From CAWBOY01 sp963790585 (lineage in GTDB: Bacteria > Planctomycetota > Planctomycetia > Gemmatales > Gemmataceae): a DNA stretch of 64,000 nucleotides. Of the stretch, positions 45,731-55,335 are shown piece by piece. The notes beneath the pieces are model-generated. The model made no database searches. It saw only the letters and a list, made by a program, of their open reading frames with translations, and was not told the origin of the DNA. The position numbers and the translations under genes were made by a program. Location of the stretch: positions 310,001 through 374,000 of the forward strand of contig CAWBOY010000001.1 of assembly GCA_963790585.1 (NCBI GenBank), read 5' to 3'. Each line of letters starts with the position of its first letter. Position 1 is the stretch's first letter.

Positions 45731-45737
45731 CCATCCT

Positions 45738-46690
45738 TCAATACCCCGCATGCAAATCGACCATACCCTCCATTTCTCGTCCATTGTTCCAGGACACCAA
45801 GTTCCGCAAAAACCGTCGCGCCGGTTGATCCGAGAGATTCACGGTCTCGCCGCTGTAATGCGGACTAACGAACACCTGTGGCATCGACCAGAACGGATGA
45901 TCGCTCGGCAGGGGCTCAACTGCGAAAACGTCCAGGCCGGCGCCGGCGACCGTCCCATCGCGCAGAGCGTTAAGCAATGCCTGTTCTTCAACAATGGGGC
46001 CGCGCGAGACATTGATGAGATACGTCCCCTTTTTCATCGCCGCGAAGGCCTTGGGGCCGAGCAATCCATTTGTCTGCGCCGTCAAGGGAGCGGCAACCGC
46101 GACGACATCGGCCTCGCCGAGCATGTCGCAAATCTGCTGCGGCGGATAAATGCGGTCCGTGAAGGGCGAGGATTTCTGCGTTCGACGGCAGGCGAGCACG
46201 CGCATCCCGAAAGCCCGCGCCAACCTCGCGATGGCGGAGCCGATGCTACCCAGGCCGACCAGGCCCATCGTCTTGCCGTGGAAGTCGAAAAGCCGATGCA
46301 TGACGCTGCGATCCCAAACGCCGCGGCCTTGGTTTTCCCGCGCGATAAACAGGCCGCGCGTCAGAAAGGTCAAGAGAGCAAAGGCATGTTCCGCGATGGT
46401 CGAGCCATATAAACCGGCCAGGTTCGTCACCGTCAGATTGCGCTCCCGAGCCAGCGGGCAAAGGTCCTGCGGAACGCCGGCGGATACGAGCTGAATCCAC
46501 TTGAGGCCCGGTGCTTCGCCGAGGCGCGCAATCGGCGGCAGGCCATAGGTGATGGTCGCGCCCGAAAAAGCAGCGTCGAAGGCGGCCGGTTCGCGCCCGT
46601 CAACCCAATCAAACTCGGGCGCTGGCGCTCGAATTCGGCCAACATTCCATCGGGCAACCAGGCGCAAACGAGGATTTTTGGTTTGGTCAT
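45738..46690 (-). CDS. D-2-hydroxyacid dehydrogenase (frame break near 46622)
   Basis: Two frames join: MTKPKILVCAWLPDGMLAEF from the ATG at 46690, then PEFDWVDGREPAAFDAAFSG onward; one indel at 46618-46630 links them. Repaired length is about 317 residues. NAD loop TMGLVGLGSIGSAIARLARA (about 140-160), catalytic Arg in LINVSRGPIVEEQALL, Glu in DVFAVEPLPSDHP and His in VFVSPHYSGET. Converts a 2-keto acid to a D-2-hydroxy acid or the reverse with NAD(P). The next gene upstream on the same strand is another dehydrogenase, suggesting a sugar-acid pathway. Confidence 0.9.
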
Positions 46691-46699
46691 TGTTTAATC

Positions 46700-47764
46700 T
46701 CAGGATACGCGAGCCTCACCAGCCACCAGCGCTACACCCAACCGCTCCGCCAACTCGACAAGCTGCGTCCAGGTGCCTTCATCGATCGGAATACCGTCGC
46801 GGACTCGCTTGGCCCGTGTTTGGCGCTCTGGATCGCCCGGTAGCTGTACCGGTTTCGCCGGGTCGGTCGGCGGGCAGGCGCGCACCGTGCGAGCCAGGGT
46901 ATTCACTTCTTCCGCGCAATGGTCCGCTCCCGCGAACAGCGCCGGATCGAAGAGGACGAATAACACAGCGTTAGCTGTGCGCGGGCCGATCTCCGGCCGA
47001 CTGCACGGGCTGCCGGAGAGACCGCCGACGAGCATATCGAGGAGAAGACCGATGCCAAATCCCTTGTATGCCTGGGCGCCGCCGAGCGGTAGAATGGTAC
47101 CACGTGGCTCACGATAGAGAACGCCGGGATCCGTCGTCGGTTGTCCTTCAGGATCGAGCAGCCAGTTGGGTGGAACCTGCTCGCCTTTATTGAAGGCGAC
47201 GCGGACCTTGCCTTCCGCACAGACGCTCGTGCCGATGTCGAGGACGATCGGCTCCTGCGCGGGCATGCCGATGCAGAGGGGGTTCGTACTGATCCGGCCC
47301 ATTTTGCCGCCGGGCGGCGCGACGGATCGACCGAAGCCATGATTGTTGACGCTGGAGAACAGGACCAACCCTTGAGCGGCGGCGGCCTCGGCGTATTCAC
47401 CGAGCCGGCCGATATGCCCGCATTGCCGCAGCGTTCCCGCCGCGATGCCGAGCGTTCGAGCTATCGGCGTCAGGCGTTCCAGAAGGCGATGGGCCTGGAC
47501 TTGGCCTAAACCCCAACCGCCATCGCAAACCAAGACGGCAGGCGTTTGGCTCACTATCTTCAGAGGTACGCCGGCTTGCAAATGGCCCTGTTCGAGTGCT
47601 TTGACGTATTGAACGAGGCGGATCAGGCCGTGCGAATCATGGCCCGCCAAATTGGCGTCGACCAGGCTTCGAGCCACGACCTCGGCATCGCTCGGCGGAA
47701 CGCCACGAGCGCGGAAACAAGCGGTGGCGAAGGGCACTAGTTTGTCTGCGGCAATAGTCGGCAC
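46700..47764 (-). CDS. Malate/L-lactate dehydrogenase family oxidoreductase
   Basis: 354 residues from GTG 47764 with GGAG eight bases upstream; the longer frame to 47824 reads through low-similarity sequence. Family features: VDANLAGHDSHGLIRLVQYV (catalytic His in DSHG, about res 48), CGHIGRLGEYAEAAAAQGLV, SVNNHGFGRSVAPPGG, ISTNPLCIGMPA and GAQAYKGFGIGLLLDMLVGG. This NAD(P)-dependent family (LdhB/YlbC type) differs in fold from ordinary lactate dehydrogenase. Nine bases upstream of the D-2-hydroxyacid dehydrogenase gene, so the two are probably co-transcribed. Confidence 0.9.
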   Translation of the reverse strand: MPTIAADKLVPFATACFRARGVPPSDAEVVARSLVDANLAGHDSHGLIRLVQYVKALEQGHLQAGVPLKIVSQTPAVLVCDGGWGLGQVQAHRLLERLTPIARTLGIAAGTLRQCGHIGRLGEYAEAAAAQGLVLFSSVNNHGFGRSVAPPGGKMGRISTNPLCIGMPAQEPIVLDIGTSVCAEGKVRVAFNKGEQVPPNWLLDPEGQPTTDPGVLYREPRGTILPLGGAQAYKGFGIGLLLDMLVGGLSGSPCSRPEIGPRTANAVLFVLFDPALFAGADHCAEEVNTLARTVRACPPTDPAKPVQLPGDPERQTRAKRVRDGIPIDEGTWTQLVELAERLGVALVAGEARVS

Positions 47765-47838
47765 GAATAATTCTCCGCGAACGGCAAGGGTCGTTGGGCG
47801 CGTTATACGACAGCAGCGCGGCATTGGGGAGAGCGGCG

Positions 47839-48834
47839 ATGGGCTTCAACATCCATTCACAAACTACGATGGGCTCGACCGTCTATCGCCTTAGCGACGG
47901 CGTCGGCAACGCGATCGAAGTGCGGCCCTATCTCGGCTTCAATTGCTATCGCTGGGAAGCCGTTGCCGACGGCAGCGAACTGGAGCTTTTGTACGCCGAT
48001 GAAAAGCTGCTCGGCCCGGAGCGGCGCGCGACCCGCGGCGGCATCCCCATTTTATTTCCGTTCCCAAACCGCATCCGCGATGGTCGTTTCTCATTCGACG
48101 GCAAAGAATACAGTTTACCGATCAATGATTCGTCGGGCCCCAGGAGCATCCACGGTTTCGCCTGCCGCCACGATTGGCGCATCGTCGATCATGGGTCTAA
48201 CGACCTCTGCGCCTGGCTCACCGGCGAATTCGCAACGGAAGACGCCGCGGAACATGCCGACCTCTGGCCCGCACGCTACGCGCTGCAAATCACCTACCGG
48301 ATCTTCAAAGGCGCCTTACGGATCGAGGCCGTCGTTCTCAATCCAGACACGAAACCGCTGCCTTTCGGACTTGGGTTTCATCCCTACTTCAAGCTCCCTT
48401 TCGTCGGCGAGGATTCAGCCGACGAGGCCACGATTCGTGTGCCCGCGAAGTCATTTTGGGTGCTCGACCAGTCGTTGCCGACCGGACGAAAACAGCCGGT
48501 CGATGAGGCACGCAATCTGAATCAACCGCGTCGCTTCGGCGATCTCAAGCTGGATGATGTCTTGACCGACCTACCGACCGATCTACCCGGCGGTTCCGAT
48601 GGCCTGCTCCCACGAGCAGAGATCACGTCCGAGGGCCAGACTTTGCGGATCGCCTGTTCGGCCGGTTTTCGCGAGATGGTCGTCTTCACGCCGCCTCATA
48701 GGCAAGCTTTTTGCATCGAACCTTATACTTGTGCAACCGACGCGGTTCACCTCCAAGAGCGCGGCATCGACGCGGGGTGGCTTGTCCTGCCGCCCGGCGG
48801 CCGCTGGACAGGCGTCATAGAGATGCGTATCTAA
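47839..48834 (+). CDS. Aldose 1-epimerase family protein
   Basis: 331 residues from ATG 47839 with GGGGAG upstream. Galactose mutarotase fold: GGIPILFPFPNRIRDG (about res 60), SIHGFACRHDWRI (His about 98), PFGLGFHPYFKLP (catalytic His about 180) and FCIEPYTCATDAV (general-base Glu about 292). It interconverts sugar anomers or acts on a sugar phosphate. Divergent from the dehydrogenase pair, which may share its sugar pathway. Followed by the methyltransferase gene 28 bases later. Confidence 0.88.
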   Translation: MGFNIHSQTTMGSTVYRLSDGVGNAIEVRPYLGFNCYRWEAVADGSELELLYADEKLLGPERRATRGGIPILFPFPNRIRDGRFSFDGKEYSLPINDSSGPRSIHGFACRHDWRIVDHGSNDLCAWLTGEFATEDAAEHADLWPARYALQITYRIFKGALRIEAVVLNPDTKPLPFGLGFHPYFKLPFVGEDSADEATIRVPAKSFWVLDQSLPTGRKQPVDEARNLNQPRRFGDLKLDDVLTDLPTDLPGGSDGLLPRAEITSEGQTLRIACSAGFREMVVFTPPHRQAFCIEPYTCATDAVHLQERGIDAGWLVLPPGGRWTGVIEMRI

Positions 48835-48862
48835 TTGAGATTCGTTCCGAGGAAGGTAGTCG

Positions 48863-49909
48863 ATGGCAAGTCGCAAGTCTCGTGAAGTACCGTTGAGTCA
48901 ACGTCCGGTCCCCGCTCCACTGATTGAACGCTGTCGGCCTCCGTTGGCGGTCGTCCTCGGCTCGCCGTCCGAAGTCGTCAATCTCCTCTCGTCGCTTGGC
49001 GGCATACCCGCGACCTGCTTCCAGCTCGATCTTTTCCAGGCCGATCGGCTCCGCGAAGTGCTGAGCGACAAGGGTCTCGCCGCGGAAGTTATGGCGTTAC
49101 CGGATTTATGGGATCTGCCAGCGGAGTTTCAAACCGCGATCTATCTGCCGCCGCGCGGCGGCGAGCGCGAGCTAAAGATCGACATGGTGGAACAGTCATT
49201 TCATATCCTCCGTCAGCGCGGCTGTTTCGTCGTCTGGTCCTCCTATGGCGATGATGAGTTCTTCCCCGCCCTGCTCAAGAAAATCTATGGCCGCACCCAT
49301 GCCCACGCCTTGGATCCCGACACTGTCCTCTGGTGCATCCGCGACGGCGAACGGCCCCGGCGCCGCCATGAAATGACGTTTCAGTCACGCATCGCCGGCG
49401 GCACGTCCTGTCGCTTCGTGTCCCGCCCCGGAACCTTCGCCTATGGCCGTTTTGATGAAGGCGCTCGCGCGTTAATGGAATGCGTGGAGATCAACCCCGG
49501 CGAAAGGATCGTCGACATCGGCTGCGGCTGCGGCACCAACGGCGTCTTCGCCGGCCAGCGCGCCGGCCCTGATGGTTTCGTCGCTTTCGTCGACAGCAAC
49601 GTCCGCGCCATCGTTTTGGCTGAAATGAATGCCAAATCCAACGGCCTAACTCACTTTCAGACGGTCGCGACCCACGCCGTCGCCGGGCTACCCGAGGCCA
49701 GCTTCGACGTCGCCTTGGCCAATCCTCCGTATTTTGCATCCGGCGCGATCGCTCGCCTCTTCGTGGAGCGCGCCCGTGAACTGCTGAAACCGCAGGGGCG
49801 AATTTACCTCGTCACCAAACAGCCGAATGAAATGGCGACCGTGCTCGAAGAAGTCTTCGGCTCCGTCGAAGCCATGTCACGCCGCGGCTATATGATTCTC
49901 TGTTCGTGA
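48863..49909 (+). CDS. RsmC/RlmG-like rRNA methyltransferase
   Basis: 348 residues with GAGGAAGG upstream. An N-terminal half without catalytic motifs (QLDLFQADRLREVLSDKGLA, ELKIDMVEQSFHILRQRGCF) is followed by a SAM domain: GERIVDIGCGCGTNGVFAG (about 211-229), FVDSNVRAIVLAEMNAK and the catalytic ASFDVALANPPYFASG (NPPY about 290). This duplicated plan, one domain degenerate and one active, is that of RsmC and RlmG, which make m2G in ribosomal RNA. The exact target base is not assignable. The next gene starts seven bases after its stop. Confidence 0.88.
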   Translation: MASRKSREVPLSQRPVPAPLIERCRPPLAVVLGSPSEVVNLLSSLGGIPATCFQLDLFQADRLREVLSDKGLAAEVMALPDLWDLPAEFQTAIYLPPRGGERELKIDMVEQSFHILRQRGCFVVWSSYGDDEFFPALLKKIYGRTHAHALDPDTVLWCIRDGERPRRRHEMTFQSRIAGGTSCRFVSRPGTFAYGRFDEGARALMECVEINPGERIVDIGCGCGTNGVFAGQRAGPDGFVAFVDSNVRAIVLAEMNAKSNGLTHFQTVATHAVAGLPEASFDVALANPPYFASGAIARLFVERARELLKPQGRIYLVTKQPNEMATVLEEVFGSVEAMSRRGYMILCS

Positions 49910-49915
49910 AGCAGC

Positions 49916-51796
49916 ATGGCATCGGGAGTAGATGTGGGACCAACTATTCAGGCTGAATCAATGGCCGCACGGACAGCATACGAGCGCCTTCTCGCCGAAC
50001 GTGAAGCCGAGCTGCTCCGCCTCACCGAGCGCGAGCGCTGGATCGGCAACGCCAAGGTCGTCGTCTTTCTCGGTCTGATTGCCCTCGCGGTCCTGGCCTT
50101 CGGCACCGGCAAGGTGTCTGGCCTCTGGCTCGTGCCCGTCGCCGGTGGCTTTCTTTATCTGCTCTTCATTCATGAAAACATCCATCGCGCCCTCAATCGA
50201 GCCGGCCGCGCCGTCGCCTATTACCGCTTTGGCCTGGCGCGGCTCGACGGCCGTTGGCGTGGCTTCGGGCAACAGGGGGAACGATTCAAAGAGGATCATC
50301 ACCCCTATGCCGCCGACCTCGACTTGTTTGGTCATGGCTCGCTGTTTGAACTGCTCTGCACCGCCCGTACTCGCGCCGGCGAGGATACGTTGGCTTCGTG
50401 GCTTCGCGGCCCCGCTTCCGCGAGTGAGGTAACCGCTCGCCAAAGCGCCGTTGCCGAACTGTCAAAAAAACTGGACCTGCGCGAGGATCTCGCCCTGCTC
50501 GGCGATGACCTCCCCTCCGGCGTCGATTTCTCCGGCCTCGCGGAATGGGGCGCGGCTCCGCCCACTCTCACCGCCTGGTGGCCGCGCGTCGTCGCGGGAA
50601 TCCTGGGCTTTCTAGCGATCGTTTCGCTGGCCGGCTGGCTGCTCTCGATGTTCGGCTTGCTCGATCCGCAAGGCTTTATCGGCGGCTTCTTCCAGCAATA
50701 TGCCTATTTGCCGCTCTTAATTGTCGGCCTTATCGAACTTGCCTTCGCCGGCTATTTCTACAAGCGCGTCCAACACGTCCTAGGCGCAGTGGAAAAACGG
50801 GCCCGCGATCTCACGCTATTATCCCACGTCCTGGCCCGCCTCGAATCCGAGACGTTCTCGGCTCCACGACTGCGCGAGTTGCAGGCTCACCTGCAACCAC
50901 CAGCCCAAGGAGTGCCCCCGTCGCAATGCGTCGCCCAGCTCGTCAACCTGATCGACATACTCAACTCACGCCACGCGATGCTCTTCGCGCCAATCGCGTA
51001 TCTCCTGTTATGGGGAACCCAGCTCGCCCATTCGTTGGAGGCCTGGCGCCGACGCTGCGGCGCGGCCATCGCGGATTGGCTAACCGCCGTCGGACAAGTC
51101 GAAGCCCTTTGCTCCCTCGCTGGCTACGCCTTCGAGAACCCAGCCGACCCTTTTCCGGAAGTCGTCGAAGCCGACCGAGGCTTCTGCGAAGGCGAAGGCC
51201 TCGCGCATCCGCTCCTTCCCGTTTCCTGTGTCCGCAACGATTTGAACATCACCGGCGATTTACGCGTCCTCGTCATCAGCGGCTCGAATATGTCCGGGAA
51301 GAGCACCTATCTACGTACCATCGGCATCAATACGGTCCTCGCCCTCGCCGGGGCTCCCGTCCGCGCCCGGCGCTTTCGACTGACGCCGCTCGTCATCGGC
51401 GCGACGCTGCGCATCCAGGATTCGCTGCAGGAAGGCGTCTCACGGTTCAAGGCCGAGGTCCTGCGCCTGCGCCAGGTCGTCGATTTGTCACGCGGCAAAA
51501 TTCCCTTGCTATTCCTGCTCGACGAGATCTTCTCGGGTACGAACTCACATGACCGCAAGCTCGGCGCCGAGGCCGTCGTCCGCGGACTGGTGAAATCCGG
51601 CGCCATCGGCCTGGTCACCACACACGACTTGTCCCTGACCCAGATCGCCGACGATCTCGGACCCAAGGCCATCAACGTCCACTTCGCCGATCGTCTCGAA
51701 GAAGGACTCCTTCACTTCGACTTTCGACTTCGCCCCGGAGTGGTCCAACACAGCAACGCACTCGCGCTGATGCGTGCCGTGGGCTTGGATGTGTAA
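49916..51796 (+). CDS. Membrane-anchored MutS-type ATPase
   Basis: 626 residues; the M16 start at 49961 is an alternative. The C-terminal MutS domain V is complete: Walker A VISGSNMSGKSTYLRTIGIN (about 455-474), GATLRIQDSLQEGVSRFKAE, Walker B LLFLLDEIFSGTNSHDRKLG and LVTTHDLSLTQIA. The N-terminal part lacks mismatch-binding domains and instead has membrane helices at VVVFLGLIALAVLAFGTGKV and VPVAGGFLYLLFIHE, and again near 220-280 (ILGFLAIVSLAGWLLSMFGL, YLPLLIVGLIELAFAGYFY). So it is a MutS-like ATPase held in the membrane, unlikely to serve mismatch repair. Function unknown. Confidence 0.88.
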   Translation: MASGVDVGPTIQAESMAARTAYERLLAEREAELLRLTERERWIGNAKVVVFLGLIALAVLAFGTGKVSGLWLVPVAGGFLYLLFIHENIHRALNRAGRAVAYYRFGLARLDGRWRGFGQQGERFKEDHHPYAADLDLFGHGSLFELLCTARTRAGEDTLASWLRGPASASEVTARQSAVAELSKKLDLREDLALLGDDLPSGVDFSGLAEWGAAPPTLTAWWPRVVAGILGFLAIVSLAGWLLSMFGLLDPQGFIGGFFQQYAYLPLLIVGLIELAFAGYFYKRVQHVLGAVEKRARDLTLLSHVLARLESETFSAPRLRELQAHLQPPAQGVPPSQCVAQLVNLIDILNSRHAMLFAPIAYLLLWGTQLAHSLEAWRRRCGAAIADWLTAVGQVEALCSLAGYAFENPADPFPEVVEADRGFCEGEGLAHPLLPVSCVRNDLNITGDLRVLVISGSNMSGKSTYLRTIGINTVLALAGAPVRARRFRLTPLVIGATLRIQDSLQEGVSRFKAEVLRLRQVVDLSRGKIPLLFLLDEIFSGTNSHDRKLGAEAVVRGLVKSGAIGLVTTHDLSLTQIADDLGPKAINVHFADRLEEGLLHFDFRLRPGVVQHSNALALMRAVGLDV

Positions 51797-51849
51797 GAGA
51801 CGTTCGCAAAAATAGGAAAACAGTCAACGCTTGCGAAGACCAGGTCGAA

Positions 51850-51893
51850 GAATTCGTTGCACTCAGCAACGACACACCCCCTGAACGAATTCC
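51850..51893. repeat. Short repeat with GAATTCGTT-type inverted ends, copy 2
   Basis: AATTCGTTGCA and TGAACGAATTCC bracket a C-rich core, as at 3399-3445. It lies between the MutS-type gene and the IS4 element. Confidence 0.45.
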
Positions 51894-51946
51894 TTGGCCA
51901 AGGAACGGCACGGATGGAAGAGCGAAAAAAATCCATAAGTATTGTC

Positions 51947-53275
51947 ACTACTGTCCCATTGAGCGTTTGAAACATTGGCGTAACCTATTAGTTGAGCCAT
52001 AGTTATGACCATTTCTAGGCTGTATCGATTTCAACTCGGTCGGTTGCATTCTGCTAGTCTTTCCCACGGAAAACTGTGGAAAGGACTTGACGATGCACAC
52101 CGGGACGTTTCTGTTCGCCCAACTCATGGCCTTCCTACCCAAACGCGATTTCGACCGCTGTGTCCGCAAATACCGAGGCAATTATCGCGTTCGCAAATTC
52201 TCTTGCTTCGATCAATTCCTCTGTATGACTTTTGCTCAACTGACGTATCGAACAAGCTTGCGCGACATCGAAATTTGCTTGAATTCTCTGAAAGCCAAGC
52301 TGTATCACGTTGGCATTCGTGGCAAGGTAGCACGCAACACCTTGGCCAATGCCAATCAAAATCGCGATTGGCGGATCTACAGCGATTTTGCCGCCATTCT
52401 CATTGCTCACGCACGCAAACTCTATGCGGGGGACTCCTTGGATGTGGCGTTAGAGCAAACTGTCTACGCCTTCGATTCCACGACGATCGATCTATGCCTA
52501 ACGCTCTTCCCGTGGGCTCGATTTCGCCAACGGAAGGGAGCCGTCAAGCTGCATACCCTGATCGATCTGCGTGGCAACATCCCCTGCTTTGTCCACGTTT
52601 CCAGCGGAAAAATGCACGACGTGAAAGCTCTCGACCTTCTCGCCTTGGAAGCCGGAGCCTTCTACGTCATGGATCGAGGCTACATCGATTTTGCTCGCCT
52701 GTACGTCTTCCAGACGAACATGGCTTTCTTCGTCACACGTGCCAAGAAGAACCTCCAGTACCGTTGCCGGGCGAAACGTACGGTCGATAAAACCACAGGG
52801 CTTTGTTGCGATCAAACCATCAGACTGACGGGCGTCACGACAGCGAACGAGTATCCAGTACCTTTGCGAAGAATCAAGTATCTCGATTCGGAAACGGGCA
52901 AGCGTTTGGTATTTCTGACCAACAACTTCGTGTTGGATGCTCTGACGATCGCCAAGCTATACAAATGCCGTTGGCAGGTGGAGCTTTTCTTCAAATGGAT
53001 CAAGCAGCATCTACGAATCAAAGCCTTTTATGGCACGTCCGAGAATGCAGTGAAGACGCAAATCTGGATTGCCATAAGCGCATACGTCTTGGTCGCGATT
53101 GTCAAAAAGGAACTCAAGATCGATCGGAGCTTGAATGAAATTTTGCAAATTTTGAGTCTCGGACTTTTCGAGAAAACGCCGCTTTTTGAGGCCTTAACCA
53201 GTCAAAACGTCCCGAATGAGGATGCCGCTGGTCATAAACAGTTGTCGCTATTCGACTTATGATGGGACAGTAGTG
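51947..53275 (+). mobile_element. Complete IS4-family insertion sequence with 9-bp target duplication
   Basis: 1329 bases. Perfect 14-base terminal inverted repeats CACTACTGTCCCAT at 51947-51960 and 53262-53275. Flanked by the direct repeat AAGTATTGT at 51938-51946 and 53276-53284, a 9-base target duplication. Both ends and the transposase are intact, so insertion is recent and mobility plausible. Confidence 0.93.
52093..53262 (+). CDS. IS4-family transposase
   Basis: 389 residues; AAAGGA lies before the ATG and the stop falls inside the right terminal repeat. The DDE triad is visible: Asp in VYAFDSTTIDLC (about res 125), Asp in AFYVMDRGYIDFARLY (about 198) and Glu in the YKCRWQVELFFKWIK block (about 299), which fits the IS4 Y-(2)-R-(3)-E-(6)-K signature exactly. 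An N-terminal Tnp4-like helical part (KFSCFDQFLCMTFAQLTYRT) precedes it. Intact and probably active. Confidence 0.95.
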   Translation: MHTGTFLFAQLMAFLPKRDFDRCVRKYRGNYRVRKFSCFDQFLCMTFAQLTYRTSLRDIEICLNSLKAKLYHVGIRGKVARNTLANANQNRDWRIYSDFAAILIAHARKLYAGDSLDVALEQTVYAFDSTTIDLCLTLFPWARFRQRKGAVKLHTLIDLRGNIPCFVHVSSGKMHDVKALDLLALEAGAFYVMDRGYIDFARLYVFQTNMAFFVTRAKKNLQYRCRAKRTVDKTTGLCCDQTIRLTGVTTANEYPVPLRRIKYLDSETGKRLVFLTNNFVLDALTIAKLYKCRWQVELFFKWIKQHLRIKAFYGTSENAVKTQIWIAISAYVLVAIVKKELKIDRSLNEILQILSLGLFEKTPLFEALTSQNVPNEDAAGHKQLSLFDL

Positions 53276-53284
53276 AAGTATTGT

Positions 53285-53474
53285 ATAAAAAACAGGTTGT
53301 CGCTCTCACGAGGCGGCCCAGAGGACAAGTTAGTTTCGCCGGATTCGTTGCAAGCCTTGACACGAAACGCGAGAGGACAGCATGCACTTGATGCCTATGG
53401 GTCGAGCGAAGCGAAATCACCGGACCGAGGCTTAGTTCCGCCAAGATTCTAAGTATCGCCAACTCATGGCAATA
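53285..53474. other. 190-base gap between two insertion sequences
   Basis: Residual host sequence. Its last part holds an inverted repeat CTAAGTATCGCCA / TGGCAATACTTAG (53449-53479), which the right-hand IS has entered. No coding frame seen. Confidence 0.45.
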
Positions 53475-53479
53475 CTTAG

Positions 53480-55090
53480 TTCAAGTTTCGCACATTCCGG
53501 CGCGTAAATCTAGCGCTGGGGGCGATGATTTTTGGCGGTCCGTCGAGTCACATGCGCCGGGATTGGTTGAAAAAAGACGGCGAGCAGCTGTCTCATCCGA
53601 CTCGGCTGAGAAGCTGGGTAATCTGGCTGAGCCAGGTTTTTACGCGACACGGTTTTGGAAGCAGTGTGTTGGTTTTCTCTTGGCAACTGACACGCCGTAG
53701 GGTGGTCAAAAGATCAGCAAACGAAGGCTCCTGTTTGCCTCGATACCAGGGACGGTACGGAAACTGGAGGAAGCGGTAACCAACCTGGTGGAACCAGACG
53801 ACAACCAGGCTATACAGCAGCAGAGCCATCGGTGCGATCCGCTGGACGGCCAGGGGCAAGCGGTTGGCAGGGTCTTCCAGCCCCAAAAATTGTTTGCAAT
53901 TCTCGAAGGTGCATTCGATGGCCCACCGGCACGCATAGGTGGAGAGGATGTGGCGGGCATCCCAGTCAAGGTTGGTGCAGTAAAACATTTGATCGGGCCT
54001 TTTACCTTGAAGATCACGTGTCAAGACGATGGTCAAAAGACGCTGGCCACCAGCCTTGTAGTACAAGGCTTGCTGGGTTTTGACCTGTAGGACAGCATGG
54101 AGTCCGAACTGATCGAAGTGGAGTTCCGTCCAGGGCTGCGTGGCATCGTCGGCCCATTGGGCCATGCTCGGCAAACGTGTACCCTTCTTTCGAGGAGCCC
54201 CTTTGCCTTTTGTCGTACGTGGCTGTGGGAGAGCATAAAGGGCGCCTTTGGGATGGACGTGGCTGATCAAGTGAACGTTGGCCGGGAGGTAGGACAGAAC
54301 GCTCCTGCCGCCATAGGCACTGTCGCCTGTAACGACGATTTCGTCTTGAGGAAACCAGGTAGAGACCAAGGAAATCAACTCGACGGCCAGTTCGGGCCGG
54401 GTGCGATGGTTGGGGTCGGCCTTGGTCTTGGCGGCTTTGGCTTTGCTCTTTTTTCCCTTGGTGAGACCTTGGCGATTGCGATACAACCTCATGGTGATTG
54501 GTAAGGCAAAGACTTTGGTGGGTGCCCAGAAGGGGTGGGCGATGACGAGGCAGAGGACGACCCAATCGTGTCCCCAACTAACAAGAGGTTTGGCGCGGCT
54601 GGAGATGAGGGGATCGTAGTGCATGCCGACGCCGTAAACAGTGAGGCCACGTTTACGACACAAGGTATCATCGACGGCCCACGACAAGGAAGTGCCCAGG
54701 GCGAACACGCGTGCCACTAATTTGGCCAGGTGCAAAGACAAGACATCCCTATCCCAGGCGGCATGACTGAAAAAGCGATGGAAGCGGCACCAGTGTCCGT
54801 TGTCGAGGTTGCCTCCCGTGAAGATGACGTCGGTGACGTAGCGGCGGCGTGGAGAGAGAACCCAGCCGGAGATGATCTCGACGAAGGTCTGAAAGGTTGG
54901 GGCGGTGAAAACGGCAACGAAATGCTGTAGCAGAGCAACGAAAGAGGCGGTAACTTCCATAGATCGGCTTCCTTGCCACGGGGTCACCTGGAATAGTAGA
55001 TGATCCCAAGTTACCAAACCGAGCCGGGAAGCCGAACTTTTTTCTCCCGCGAGATGCTGCCAACAGACCCTAAAATGTGCGAAACTTGAA
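53480..55090 (-). mobile_element. Complete IS701-like insertion sequence
   Basis: Terminal inverted repeats TTCAAGTTTCGCACATT at 53480-53496 and its complement at 55074-55090 (17 of 17). CTTAG flanks both ends (53475-53479 and 55091-55095), containing the YTAR target typical of IS701 elements. About 1.6 kb with one intact transposase on the minus strand. Confidence 0.88.
53593..54960 (-). CDS. IS701-like DDE transposase
   Basis: 455 residues from ATG 54960 (AAGGA upstream); the longer frame to 55179 would extend past the element end and is rejected. DDE-superfamily endonuclease motifs: SWAVDDTLCRKRGLTVYGVG (first Asp about 97), IVVTGDSAYGGRSVLSYLPA (second Asp about 215), and YACRWAIECTFENCKQFLGL (Glu, with the Y-(2)-R-(3)-E-(6)-K spacing). 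A Lys-rich loop TKGKKSKAKAAKTKADP lies between. Intact. Confidence 0.92.
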   Translation of the reverse strand: MEVTASFVALLQHFVAVFTAPTFQTFVEIISGWVLSPRRRYVTDVIFTGGNLDNGHWCRFHRFFSHAAWDRDVLSLHLAKLVARVFALGTSLSWAVDDTLCRKRGLTVYGVGMHYDPLISSRAKPLVSWGHDWVVLCLVIAHPFWAPTKVFALPITMRLYRNRQGLTKGKKSKAKAAKTKADPNHRTRPELAVELISLVSTWFPQDEIVVTGDSAYGGRSVLSYLPANVHLISHVHPKGALYALPQPRTTKGKGAPRKKGTRLPSMAQWADDATQPWTELHFDQFGLHAVLQVKTQQALYYKAGGQRLLTIVLTRDLQGKRPDQMFYCTNLDWDARHILSTYACRWAIECTFENCKQFLGLEDPANRLPLAVQRIAPMALLLYSLVVVWFHQVGYRFLQFPYRPWYRGKQEPSFADLLTTLRRVSCQEKTNTLLPKPCRVKTWLSQITQLLSRVG

Positions 55091-55145
55091 CTTAGTGCTG
55101 CTCCCCTTAAGTAAGGGAACACCTGCCTATAGGGAAACAGATCCC

Positions 55146-55214
55146 GTGGCACAGACATTCTTGTCTGTGCAGGAAGCAAGTGAAATCTGACACAGACAAG
55201 AATGTCTGTGCCAC
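55146..55214. repeat. Inverted repeat (CACAGACATT family), short member
   Basis: GTGGCACAGACATTCTTGTC plus TGTG at 55146-55169 is inverted at 55191-55214. It is a shorter relative of the perfect 51-bp repeat at 16368-16495, differing by one base in the palindrome core. Confidence 0.8.
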
Positions 55215-55335
55215 CCGATCCTGGCCGAACCGTTCCCCTTCTTACGGGGAGATGTACTTAAAATTGCGCGAATTCCCGATAAAACGGTCTCACGCGCGCC
55301 TGGTGAGCCTGACAGAGAAAGAATGGACCATCCGG

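Noticed and set aside
51947..55090. Composite transposon made of the two insertion sequences
   Set aside because: The two belong to different families with different ends, and each has its own target duplication.
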